Below, one piece after another: positions 45,705-53,684 of a stretch of 64,000 nucleotides of DNA; within the stretch, counting starts at the first letter, position 1; every line of letters starts with the position of its first letter. Source of the stretch: Mycobacterium florentinum (GTDB taxonomy: Bacteria > Actinomycetota > Actinomycetes > Mycobacteriales > Mycobacteriaceae); assembly GCF_010730355.1 (NCBI RefSeq), contig NZ_AP022576.1, positions 1,984,001-2,048,000 of the forward strand. The letters are read 5' to 3'. Both the position numbers and the translations under genes were made by a program. The notes under the pieces were generated by a model that did no database searches, was not told where the DNA came from, and saw nothing but the letters and a program-made list of their open reading frames with translations.

Positions 45705-46151
45705 TCAGGGGCGACGTGCGCGGCCCAGCCGGCGTATCGGGTGGGCCAGGCTGGTCGCGATGGTTTGCCCGAGGAATCCCGTGGCATCGAAGTATTCGCG
45801 CCAGTGCGTGATCTTCCCGGCATCGAAGGTCAGCACCCCGGCCACCGGGGCGGCGGCAATGAGCGTTCCGTCGGCTCGCCTGAGGCGATCGATGCGCGCG
45901 GTATGCACGACGTCGTCGTTGCTGGCGATGCTGAGGATCTCGACGTCGATCGTCGCAAGCCCCAAGACCCGATGCGCGATGCGGAGAAAGCGCACTGCTT
46001 GACGCGGGCCGGTGAGCTTGGGAATCGGGCGTTGATCCCAGACACCTTCGCTGGCAAGCGCATTGAATGATTCGCACATCGCGTCGAACGACTCGCCCCA
46101 CGCCGCGAAGAATTCGAGCGCCAGCAGCTCATGCTGATCATGCGTCGTCAT
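45705..46151 (-). CDS. Limonene-1,2-epoxide hydrolase/SnoaL-like protein
   Basis: The 148-residue protein reads FFAAWGESFDAMCESFNALA, VWDQRPIPKLTGPRQAVRFL, and then AAPVAGVLTFDAGKITHWREYFD. The HWREYFD end with a preceding GVLTFD strand is typical of the LEH/NTF2-like group. The Asp and Arg residues could form an epoxide hydrolase site, so a function on an epoxidised lipid or xenobiotic is possible. The ATG at 46151 (MTTHDQ) is preferred over the longer frame. The amidase gene follows 61 bases downstream on the same strand. Confidence 0.7.
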   Translation of the reverse strand: MTTHDQHELLALEFFAAWGESFDAMCESFNALASEGVWDQRPIPKLTGPRQAVRFLRIAHRVLGLATIDVEILSIASNDDVVHTARIDRLRRADGTLIAAAPVAGVLTFDAGKITHWREYFDATGFLGQTIATSLAHPIRRLGRARRP

Positions 46152-46427
46152 GACGGACACGTGGCCATCTCCTATCCAATTTGCTAGCGATCGTTCGCCG
46201 ATCGTGATGATCCTCAGTGACGCCGTCAAGCGCTCACCGATCCTCATCCTTCCTCAGTTGGCGACATCGTGGCCAACGGGGCTGGGAATCCGACATCACG
46301 ATTATTTAGCACCGGTTCAATGCCGGGATGACGCACTTGAGATGCGAAGACTATTCCGATGTGAGTGCTGTCGCGTTAGGATTCTAATTTCAATTCAACA
46401 ATGTGGCTTGCGGCGGAAGGGAGCGCC

Positions 46428-47138
46428 ATGTCGTACCGGGTGCAATTGCTGTGTGCATGGGCCGGTCCGGCCACCGTGGTGGTGACCCTGCTCGGATGGC
46501 TGATCGCCGGCATCCTGCCGATCCCGCTGGGATCGTCGAGCAGCACCCAGGAGGTCGTCAGCTTCTACGGCCACGACACGCGCGTGCTGAGCGGGCTGGT
46601 CATCGCGCAACTCGGCATCTGCCTGGTCTTTCCACTGATCGGCTTGATCGGCTATTTCCTGCTGCGCATCGAGGGCCGACGGCCGATCTTGACTTTCGTG
46701 CAACTGGTCACGGGAGCAGCAACGGGCGTACTGCTGCTGCTCCCCATGTTGTTGATGGCCGTGATCTCGTTTCGGCCCTATCGCAATCCCGAAATCACGG
46801 TGACGCTCAACGACATCGCGTGGCTGGTGTTCCTCACCCCGATCGCGCCGTTCATCATCCAGAACGTCGTCATCGGGATCGCCATCCTCAGCGATCGGGC
46901 GCAGACCCTGCCGCGCTGGGTCGGCTACTTGAACTTCTGGATTGCGGCTTCATTCCTCCCCGACGTCCTGGCCTTCTTTTTCCACAGCGGCCCGTTGTCG
47001 TGGCGCGGAGTCCTGGTGTTCTGGCTAGCCCTAACGACTTACAGCGTTTTTCTCATCGGCATGGGGCTGGTCATGCGATCCGCGATATTGCGATCCGCTA
47101 GCGCAGCGGACCCAACCACCCTGGGGGCCAACGCATGA
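46428..47138 (+). CDS. Polytopic membrane protein, partner of the adjacent P450
   Basis: The 236-residue protein has six hydrophobic segments (about residues 12-32, 54-76, 86-108, 128-152, 163-180 and 192-212). It resembles uncharacterised mycobacterial membrane proteins and I recognise no transporter motif. The ATG at 46428 follows GGAAGGGAG. Its stop overlaps the start of the P450 gene (ATGA), so the two are coupled. It may anchor or supply the P450, but this is inferred only from coupling. Confidence 0.65.
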   Translation: MSYRVQLLCAWAGPATVVVTLLGWLIAGILPIPLGSSSSTQEVVSFYGHDTRVLSGLVIAQLGICLVFPLIGLIGYFLLRIEGRRPILTFVQLVTGAATGVLLLLPMLLMAVISFRPYRNPEITVTLNDIAWLVFLTPIAPFIIQNVVIGIAILSDRAQTLPRWVGYLNFWIAASFLPDVLAFFFHSGPLSWRGVLVFWLALTTYSVFLIGMGLVMRSAILRSASAADPTTLGANA

Positions 47139-48403
47139 CAGTCGAAACCGACCAACATCGTTCCACCCGTCCGCCGTTCGACCCGGTCAGCATCTCGCCG
47201 GTCAGCTTCTGGCAACGCACCGCCGAAGAACGCGAACCACATTTCAAGATCCTGCGCGACGAGCGCCCACTCAGCTGGCATCCTCCCCTTGAAGGCACAC
47301 TGATCCCCGCGCCGGTTGACGGGGTCTGGGCGATTACCCGCAATGAGGACATCGCCTACGTCAGCAAGCATCCGGAGATCTTCTCGTCAGCCCAAGGGGT
47401 GCAGATCGAGGCTGTCCCCGACGACATCCTCGATGCCGCCGAATCGTTTCTGGGCATGGACGGCGCGAGGCACTCAAGCCTGCGACGGCTGATCAGTTCG
47501 GTGTTCACGCCGCGACAGGTGGCAGCGATTCAGGACCAGGTCACCCAGCAGGCCGTCAAAATTGTCGACGACCTCCTCGGCACCAGCGAAGGCGATTTCG
47601 TCGAGCAGGTGTCCAAGCCATTGCCGATGTGGACGATCTACGAAATGGTCGGTCTTCCCGCCGAGCGGCGCGACGAAGCGGCCCTGCACGCCGACGGCAT
47701 GGTGTCCTGGGCCGACGCCGACGTCGCTGCCGGGCGCGAACCTGGTGCGGTGGTTACTGATTCGCTCGTGGGGCTTCTCACGCTCGGCCTTGAACTGGCC
47801 GAGGAACGGCGCGCGCATCCCGAGAACGACTTGATGTCGCGACTGGTGGAGGCCGAGGTCGAGGGCCGGTGTCTCACCGACGACGAACTGGGCGCTTTCT
47901 TTGTCCTTCTCTCCGTTGCCGGCAACGACACCACCCGCAACACGATGACGCTGACCACGATGGCCCTGCAGCAATACCCCGAGCAACGCCAACTGCTGGT
48001 CGACGACTTCGACGGCCGTATCAAATGCGCCATCGAGGAGTTTGTTCGTTGGGCGACCCCGGTGATGACGTTCCGCCGCACCGTCATCCAGGACACCGAG
48101 CTACACGGCCAGCGAATCAGCGAGGGCGACTGGGTCGTCATGATGTATTCGTCGGGCAACCGTGACGAACGAGTCTTCACCGACCCGAATGTCTTTGACA
48201 TCCAACGCAAACCGAACCCCCACGTCGCGTTCGGCGGAGGCGGACCGCACTACTGTATGGGCGCATTTCTGGCGAAGATGCAACTGGAAGCCTTCTTCCG
48301 CGAACTGATCTTCCGCGCCCCGACGCTGCGCGTCGGTCAGCCCGAATACCTCACCGGGAATTTCGTGCGCGCCGTCAAATCCCTTCCCTACACTCTCGGC
48401 TGA
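47135..48403 (+). CDS. Cytochrome P450 of the CYP124/CYP125/CYP142-like group
   Basis: The 422-residue protein has I-helix FFVLLSVAGNDTTRNTMTL, ExxR motif IEEFVRWATPV and heme loop FGGGGPHYCMGAFLAKMQ with the Cys ligand. The sequence is similar in layout to CYP124, including HPEIFSSAQG, LVEAEVEGRCLTDDEL, FRRTVIQDTELHG and NRDERVFTDP. That group hydroxylates the terminal carbon of methyl-branched lipids and sterol side chains. It is translated together with the preceding membrane protein. I do not assign a CYP number. Confidence 0.88.
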   Translation: MTVETDQHRSTRPPFDPVSISPVSFWQRTAEEREPHFKILRDERPLSWHPPLEGTLIPAPVDGVWAITRNEDIAYVSKHPEIFSSAQGVQIEAVPDDILDAAESFLGMDGARHSSLRRLISSVFTPRQVAAIQDQVTQQAVKIVDDLLGTSEGDFVEQVSKPLPMWTIYEMVGLPAERRDEAALHADGMVSWADADVAAGREPGAVVTDSLVGLLTLGLELAEERRAHPENDLMSRLVEAEVEGRCLTDDELGAFFVLLSVAGNDTTRNTMTLTTMALQQYPEQRQLLVDDFDGRIKCAIEEFVRWATPVMTFRRTVIQDTELHGQRISEGDWVVMMYSSGNRDERVFTDPNVFDIQRKPNPHVAFGGGGPHYCMGAFLAKMQLEAFFRELIFRAPTLRVGQPEYLTGNFVRAVKSLPYTLG

Positions 48404-48427
48404 CCGGCGCCACCGCGTGCCTAGCGG

Positions 48428-49846
48428 CTACCAATTGCTCGGCGAGTAATCCTTCAGGAAGCAGCCGCGCAGGTCTTCGCCGGCCTCCCCGCGCACGATG
48501 GGGTCGTACACGCGGGCGGCGCCGTCGACCAGGTCGAGCGGGGCGTGAAAACCCTCCTCCGCGAGCCGCAGCTTCGTCGGGTGTGGACGTTCGTCGGTGA
48601 TCCAGCCCGTATCGACAGCGGTCATCAGAATGCCGTCGCGCTCTAGCATTTCGCCGGCGCTGGTGCGAGTGAGCATGTTCAGCGCGGCCTTCGCCATGTT
48701 GGTGTGCGGATGGCCCGGGCCCTTGTATTTGCGGCTGAACTGCCCCTCCATCGCGGACACGTTCACGACGTACTTGCGGCGGGCGGCCGATGCGGCCATT
48801 GCCGGGCGCAGCCGGCTCACCAGAATGAATGGCGCGGTCTGGTTGCACAGCTGAACCTCGAGCAGTTCCATCGGGTCGACCTCGTGCACGTGTTGGGTCC
48901 AACTGTTGATGGACGCAGTGTCGGGCAGCAGGCCACCGGCGTCGATGGCGGTGCCCGCCGCGATCCGATCCGGCGATGCGCTTCGCGCGGCGAGGGCCAA
49001 TTCGGTTACGGCGTGCGGAGTTTGGTGCTCCGCGAGGCTTCCGGCAAGTGCCGCGGGATGGGCGTCGCTGACGCGGTCGAACGTGACCACGTCGACGAGT
49101 TCCGGCGCCGGGGTGCGCTCCGCCTCGACGAGCGCCGAGTAGGAGCCGGGAGCTCGGCGCACCGTTTGGGCGGCGTTGTTGATCAGGATGTCGAGCGGAC
49201 CTTGCCCGGCGACGGTGTCCGCGAGCGCGACCGCCTGAGCCGGGTCGCGCAGGTCGATGCCCACGACGTGTAGCCGGTGCAGCCAGTCGGCACTGTCAGG
49301 CATCGTGGCGAAGCGGCGCACGGCGTCGTTCGGAAACCGGGTGGTGATGGTCGTATCGGCCCCGTCGCGCAGCAGCCGCAGCGCGATGTACATGCCGATC
49401 TTGGCGCGGCCACCAGTGAGCAGGGCACGCCTACCGGTGAGGTCGGTGCGCGCGTCGCGCTTGGCGCGGTTGAGCGCGGCACACTCCGGGCAGAGCTGGT
49501 GGTAAAAGGCGTCTACGACGGTGTAGTGGTTCTTGCAGATGTAGCAGGCGCGGGACCGGCGCAACGTGCCGGCGGAAGCGCCAACCGCCGTGGACACCAA
49601 CGGCAGGCCCTGAGTCTCGTCATCGATGCGCCCGGGCGCGCCGGTCGCGGTCGCGGCGACGACGGCGCGGTCGGCGGCCGCGATTTCGTCGCGCTTGGCA
49701 TTGCGGCGGGCCTTCTTGACTGACTTGAAGATGCCCGCCGTGGCCCGGCGCACCGTGACGGCATCGGGATGCTCGGGCGGCAACGACTCGATATCGGCCA
49801 GCACCTGCAGGCATATGTCGAGCTTGTCCGGGTCGATCGCGTTCAC
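48428..49846 (-). CDS. Short-chain dehydrogenase with an N-terminal zinc-ribbon domain
   Basis: The 472-residue protein starts with about 90 residues of helical sequence. A four-Cys module follows (CYICKNHYTVV and QLCPEC, near residues 101-123) that should bind zinc, and then an SDR domain. The SDR has TGGRAKIGMYIALRLL for NAD(P), ILINNAAQTVRR and a catalytic region NVSAMEGQF...HTNMAKAAL. There the expected Tyr of YxxxK is Thr while Lys remains. The GTG at 49846 is chosen; the open frame further upstream is unrelated. Substrate and role are unknown. Confidence 0.8.
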   Translation of the reverse strand: MNAIDPDKLDICLQVLADIESLPPEHPDAVTVRRATAGIFKSVKKARRNAKRDEIAAADRAVVAATATGAPGRIDDETQGLPLVSTAVGASAGTLRRSRACYICKNHYTVVDAFYHQLCPECAALNRAKRDARTDLTGRRALLTGGRAKIGMYIALRLLRDGADTTITTRFPNDAVRRFATMPDSADWLHRLHVVGIDLRDPAQAVALADTVAGQGPLDILINNAAQTVRRAPGSYSALVEAERTPAPELVDVVTFDRVSDAHPAALAGSLAEHQTPHAVTELALAARSASPDRIAAGTAIDAGGLLPDTASINSWTQHVHEVDPMELLEVQLCNQTAPFILVSRLRPAMAASAARRKYVVNVSAMEGQFSRKYKGPGHPHTNMAKAALNMLTRTSAGEMLERDGILMTAVDTGWITDERPHPTKLRLAEEGFHAPLDLVDGAARVYDPIVRGEAGEDLRGCFLKDYSPSNW

Positions 49847-49957
49847 GTAGGAAGGGTACGGCGTCACTCCCGCAAGTCGCGTATTGCTCGGCTTCCGCGG
49901 TCGGAGGTCACCCGACGACGGTGAGGACGCCGATCGAAGCGGCGGTAGATTGCCTGG

Positions 49958-50764
49958 GTGACCGATGACCGGGTTTCTGTTCAGATCAGCGCCAGCGGTG
50001 TAGCCGATGTAACGATGGTTCGCGCCAGCAGGCACAACGCGCTCGACCAGCCGATGTTCGAAGGATTGATCAAGGCCGCCGAGCAGGTGGCCGCCGATGC
50101 AACTGTGCGCGCCGTGGTCCTTCACGGTGAGGGTAAAAGCTTCTGTTCGGGGCTGGACGTCGCCAGTTTCATGGCGGGAAGCGCAGGCACCGGTGTCCTG
50201 CTTTCCCGCGACGAAGGCCGGCTGGCGAATTTCGCTCAACGGGTGGCCTACGACTGGTCGCTGGTGCCGTCCCCGGTGATCGCCGCGATTCACGGCAACT
50301 GCTTTGGCGGCGGTCTGCAGATCGCACTCGGCGCCGACATTCGGATCGCGGCACCGGACTCGAAGCTGTCCATCATGGAGATCAAATGGGGACTCGTGCC
50401 GGATATGGGAATCACGCAATCACTGCCGCGGCTGCTACCGATCGACGTCGCCAAGGAATTGACGTTCAGCGGGCGAATCGTCTCCGGTAGTGAGGGATTA
50501 GCGCTTGGGTTGGTGACACGCACCGCAGAGGATCCGCTGGCTGCGGCGTTGGAATTGGCCGCGGAGATCGCCGCAAAGTCCCCCGACGCCGTCCGCGCCG
50601 CCAAGCGGCTCTATGACCAGACCTGGCCCGGAAACGACCCCGCGGGCGCGCTGATCTTGGAATCCGAGCTGCAATCTGGGCTGATCGGTTCGCCCAACCA
50701 GATCGCGGCGGTCACCGCCGGAATGTCCGGAGAGCCACCGGTTTTCACCGATCCAACGTCGTGA
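49958..50764 (+). CDS. Enoyl-CoA hydratase/crotonase family protein
   Basis: The 268-residue protein has the crotonase oxyanion motif FCSGLDVASF, the second oxyanion loop AAIHGNCFGGGLQIALGAD and the active region SIMEIKWGLVPDMGIT. The Asp at the end of LVPDMG and the Glu in MEIKWG are in catalytic positions for hydratase or isomerase chemistry on acyl-CoA. It begins with GTG at 49958. It is divergent from the zinc-ribbon SDR gene across 111 bases, and a functional link with that reductase is possible. Confidence 0.88.
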   Translation: MTDDRVSVQISASGVADVTMVRASRHNALDQPMFEGLIKAAEQVAADATVRAVVLHGEGKSFCSGLDVASFMAGSAGTGVLLSRDEGRLANFAQRVAYDWSLVPSPVIAAIHGNCFGGGLQIALGADIRIAAPDSKLSIMEIKWGLVPDMGITQSLPRLLPIDVAKELTFSGRIVSGSEGLALGLVTRTAEDPLAAALELAAEIAAKSPDAVRAAKRLYDQTWPGNDPAGALILESELQSGLIGSPNQIAAVTAGMSGEPPVFTDPTS

Positions 50765-50856
50765 ACTGCTTTCCACTGCACGCTCGATGAGGTCGAGGAC
50801 TGCTCGCCGTTCCTGCAACACTTGTTATCCCCCTTCGCAGTTGCGAGCGGAACCCC

Positions 50857-51615
50857 CTACATGCGGCCGCCGGAGTTTGCGTCGATCCAGTCGGCGTATC
50901 GAGTAGTGAAAATGGTGGCGTTCGCATCGGGTGCGAGGGTGTGATCGTCGATCACCGCGCCGAAGTATGGCGCCCGGGCGTCAGTGAGGACCCGACGTTG
51001 ATCACCATTGGCGGCAAGGCCCATGCGGACAAAGTCGTCCATTCCCATCGCTTCGGGTCCTGCGATCTCCGTTACTTCGTTGGTCGGACGCCCGACAGCC
51101 GCGCCGGCCACGGCGGTGGCGACATCGTCGGCGGCGATCGGACGGAACAGCGCGTGTGGCAGCCTGACGAAGTCTCCGTCTGTCGCGGAATCGGCTAAGC
51201 CGATGGCGAATTCGTAGAACGGAGTTGCTCGCACGATCGAATATGGCTGGCCCGAATCTGTGATCAGGTTTTCCTGGGCCGCTTTCGCGGTGTTGTAGCC
51301 GCTATCCGGCATGATCTGCGCGCCCACTACCGACAACGCGACATGGTGTTTGACTCCCGCTTCCCGTTCAGCGGAAAGAAGATTCCTGGTCGTGGTTGTG
51401 AAGAAATGCATCACGGGCTCATCGTCGAACAATGGTGAATCGGCGACGTCAACCAGGACATCCGCCCCGGCGACGGCGTCGGAGAGGCCTTCACCGGTGA
51501 GTGAATCGACACCTGATCGGCGTGAAGTGGCGACCACGTCATGTCCCTGCGCACAGAGCTTGGTCGCTACTTTCGAGCCGATAAGCCCGCTACCGCCAAT
51601 GACTACGACCTTCAT
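50857..51615 (-). CDS. NmrA-like NAD(P)-binding protein (atypical SDR)
   Basis: The 252-residue protein has the nucleotide loop VVIGGSGLIGSKVA (4-17) and ends the fold with RPIAADDVATAVAGAAVG and NEVTEIAGPEAMGMDDF, as in atypical SDRs of the NmrA/YwnB group. The usual active Tyr-Lys pair appears only as SGYNTAKAAQ. It may be a reductase or an NADP sensor. It is the last gene of the leftward set SDR-cupin-NmrA-like, 30 bases after the cupin gene, under the first copy of the shared operator. Confidence 0.83.
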   Translation of the reverse strand: MKVVVIGGSGLIGSKVATKLCAQGHDVVATSRRSGVDSLTGEGLSDAVAGADVLVDVADSPLFDDEPVMHFFTTTTRNLLSAEREAGVKHHVALSVVGAQIMPDSGYNTAKAAQENLITDSGQPYSIVRATPFYEFAIGLADSATDGDFVRLPHALFRPIAADDVATAVAGAAVGRPTNEVTEIAGPEAMGMDDFVRMGLAANGDQRRVLTDARAPYFGAVIDDHTLAPDANATIFTTRYADWIDANSGGRM

Positions 51616-51645
51616 GTTGAACCTTTCAGAGTTGCGTTTGACTGG

Positions 51646-52245
51646 TCATTCAAACTCATCCAGCCCCACCGACTTTGCTTGGGTATGAAGGGATTTCAAT
51701 CCCCACGGTTCATCGTCAATAGGTTCACCGGGGAATTTCAAGTCGAAGCGTCTGCACAGTTCGGGGACACTGTCGACATCCATCTCCAGTTCGTACCGCG
51801 CACAGAGTTCATCCAGGGTCTCTGTCGAGATCTTATCTATGCCGCCGAGGTCAGACAGCTCGTCGAAGAACTGCTCAAATCCCGCGGGGGAAATAATCTC
51901 CAGGATCCGGGCGGGTTCATCGCCCGCGTTCCAGAATGTGTGCCACTGGCCTCGCGGCTTGAAAATGAAGTCGCCGGACCCACCGTAGAGCACCTCGTCG
52001 CCAAGCAGCGCGCCCACGCGTCCGTCGATGACCCAGCTGTACTCATCTTCGTTGTGGTGGCGATGAAGCGGTGCGGCTAGTGCGCGGGGTGACATCGGAT
52101 GCTCGAGGACCGAGACGCGTCCTTGTGTCTGAGCCCAATCGACGATGTGGCGGACACCTATCGTCCCATTGAACACCGACTTTCCTTCCGTGCGGCCGAC
52201 AGACTTAGCCGGCGGGCCGCCCGGCCTCAAGATATCGATCGTCAC
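51646..52245 (-). CDS. Cupin-domain protein
   Basis: The 199-residue cytoplasmic protein has the cupin metal motif PLHRHHNEDEYSWVIDG (about residues 58-74), with two His and a Glu, and a second motif RGQWHTFWNAGD with the fourth ligand His. It resembles quercetin-dioxygenase-like monocupins. A C-terminal helical tail of about 80 residues follows (ELCARYELEMDVDSVPEL). It lies 58 bases downstream of the SDR gene in the same operon. It might oxidise or bind the same small molecule as its neighbours. Confidence 0.85.
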   Translation of the reverse strand: MTIDILRPGGPPAKSVGRTEGKSVFNGTIGVRHIVDWAQTQGRVSVLEHPMSPRALAAPLHRHHNEDEYSWVIDGRVGALLGDEVLYGGSGDFIFKPRGQWHTFWNAGDEPARILEIISPAGFEQFFDELSDLGGIDKISTETLDELCARYELEMDVDSVPELCRRFDLKFPGEPIDDEPWGLKSLHTQAKSVGLDEFE

Positions 52246-52303
52246 TGCAGCCCTTCCTTCTCGTTATCAGTTATCCAGCACGCCAAGGTATTTCAGTCCT
52301 GCT

Positions 52304-53074
52304 TCAGTTGCGTCCGGCCACGAAGCCGCCGTCGACGTTGAGAATCGCGCCGGTGACCCAGCTGGCCGCATCGGAGAGCAGATAGGTGACGGCGTTGGCG
52401 ACGTCGGCAGGGGTGCCGACCCGCCCCAGGGGATGAAGCGGCGCGAAAGTGTCGAGTGTGGCGTCGATCTCGTCCTTGGGGACCCAACGCTCGAGCGCGG
52501 GGGTCTTGACGGCGGCCGGCGCCACCGCGTTGACGCGGATCTTGTGCCCGGCCAGCTCGATGGCGAGGTTATGGGTGAGCGCATGCAGCCCGGCTTTTTG
52601 CATCGAGTGCCCGCACGATGGGGTCACGCCCACGGCCTGATGTGCCCACATGCTGCCGATGTTGACGATGGCGCCGCCCTCACCCTTGGCGATCATTCCG
52701 CCAATGACGGTCTGCGTCAGGAAGAACAAGGCATAGTTGAGCTCCATGTACGAGTCGTAGAACTGTTCGTCGTACTCGAGAAACGGCTTCGGGATGAAGA
52801 ATCCGGCCGCATTGACGAGGAGCGTCGCGTCACTGTGATGCTCGGAAAGCGCGCGCTGGATATCCGCGACCGCGGCGCGATACGTCAGCTCGGCGGCGAT
52901 GCCCCAGCCTTCACCACCGCGGCGCTTCAGCTCAGCGACGGTGTCGTCGACACGCGCTTTCGAGCGTCCGACGATCACCGCGGTCCCGCCGTGATCGACG
53001 ACGTCGATGGCGACCTGCCGGCCGATGCCGGCACTGCCGCCGACAACAACAACCTTCTGGGCCTCAAAATGCAT
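52304..53074 (-). CDS. Short-chain dehydrogenase/reductase with altered catalytic Tyr
   Basis: The 256-residue classical SDR has [14 protein letters not shown] (8-21), LLVNAAGFF near 84-92, a serine in VNIGSMWAH and the C-terminal [12 protein letters not shown]. The catalytic YxxxK position reads HSMQK inside [16 protein letters not shown], so Tyr is replaced by His while Ser and Lys remain. Activity may be lost or modified. It is the first gene of an SDR-cupin-NmrA-like operon. The operator copy at 53231-53262 lies about 157 bases upstream. Confidence 0.86.
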   Translation of the reverse strand: MHFEAQKVVVVGGSAGIGRQVAIDVVDHGGTAVIVGRSKARVDDTVAELKRRGGEGWGIAAELTYRAAVADIQRALSEHHSDATLLVNAAGFFIPKPFLEYDEQFYDSYMELNYALFFLTQTVIGGMIAKGEGGAIVNIGSMWAHQAVGVTPSCGHSMQKAGLHALTHNLAIELAGHKIRVNAVAPAAVKTPALERWVPKDEIDATLDTFAPLHPLGRVGTPADVANAVTYLLSDAASWVTGAILNVDGGFVAGRN

Positions 53075-53230
53075 TCGGGCAGCCTTCCTGGTTCTCCTGA
53101 CGGCTCCGACCGCCGTCCTTCGCAGCTACAACGCGCGATGTCCGCAGCCGGGGCCAGCGGCCCCACAAACGGGGGTGACAATCCCGCGATGTCTGGTCGT
53201 ACTGAGACTGCGGCCAAGCGGGGTGAGCTG

Positions 53231-53262
53231 TCATCACCCGAACGACCTGTTCACCCGGGTGA
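53231..53262. promoter_or_regulatory. Shared operator-like element, copy A
   Basis: The element is TCATCACCCG, ten bases (AACGACCTGT), then the perfect palindrome TCACCCGGGTGA. Near-identical elements occur at 61827 and 63957. Copy A lies between the SDR operon and the divergent small Cys-rich gene and could control both. No A/T-rich -10 box is contained in it, so a repressor or activator site is more likely than a core promoter. Confidence 0.7.
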
Positions 53263-53405
53263 TTAGCACATCTCCGCGAATCCGGGCGTGGATGGATGAG
53301 GCTGTGCCATCGGCAATTTGCGCTTACGTCAAATGTGTCCGCTAACTCGGCGTCGTTCTCAAATCAGCACCGATTTCTAGGGCCAAGGCGCGTACCCTGA
53401 CCTTT

Positions 53406-53630
53406 ATGGTTAAGGCCAAGACCAAGATCAAGACCTGCGTGCATTGCGGCCACACATTCGACGCGAGCGGCCGACAGCGTGACCTGTCCGATCCCGACTG
53501 GCATCCGCACGCATCAAACTATTGTTCGCATGAGTGCAGTGACCAGTTCTATTGCGATCTGTCGCATAACTGCTCGACCCACGTGAAAGAAAAGGCTCGA
53601 CGCGAAGCCGCCAAGGCGCGCCAAACGTAA
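53406..53630 (+). CDS. Small Cys/His-rich, probably zinc-binding protein
   Basis: The 74-residue protein begins with a Lys-rich stretch and then CVHCGHTF, followed by NYCSHECSDQFYCDLSHNCS and a basic Lys/Arg/Ala tail. Seven Cys and several His in this order suggest one or two zinc sites, possibly a treble-clef or ribbon. The ends are basic, so nucleic-acid binding is conceivable. I do not know the family. It is divergent from the SDR operon with copy A of the operator in between. Confidence 0.6.
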   Translation: MVKAKTKIKTCVHCGHTFDASGRQRDLSDPDWHPHASNYCSHECSDQFYCDLSHNCSTHVKEKARREAAKARQT

Positions 53631-53684
53631 ATCTTTGCGTCCCAGTTCGATGCACGCGTCGGCGTGCGGTACCGGATGCTACGG

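Noticed and set aside
48428..50419. 663-residue version of the zinc-ribbon SDR
   Set aside because: The N-terminal part is antisense to the crotonase gene; the GTG at 49846 gives the natural start.
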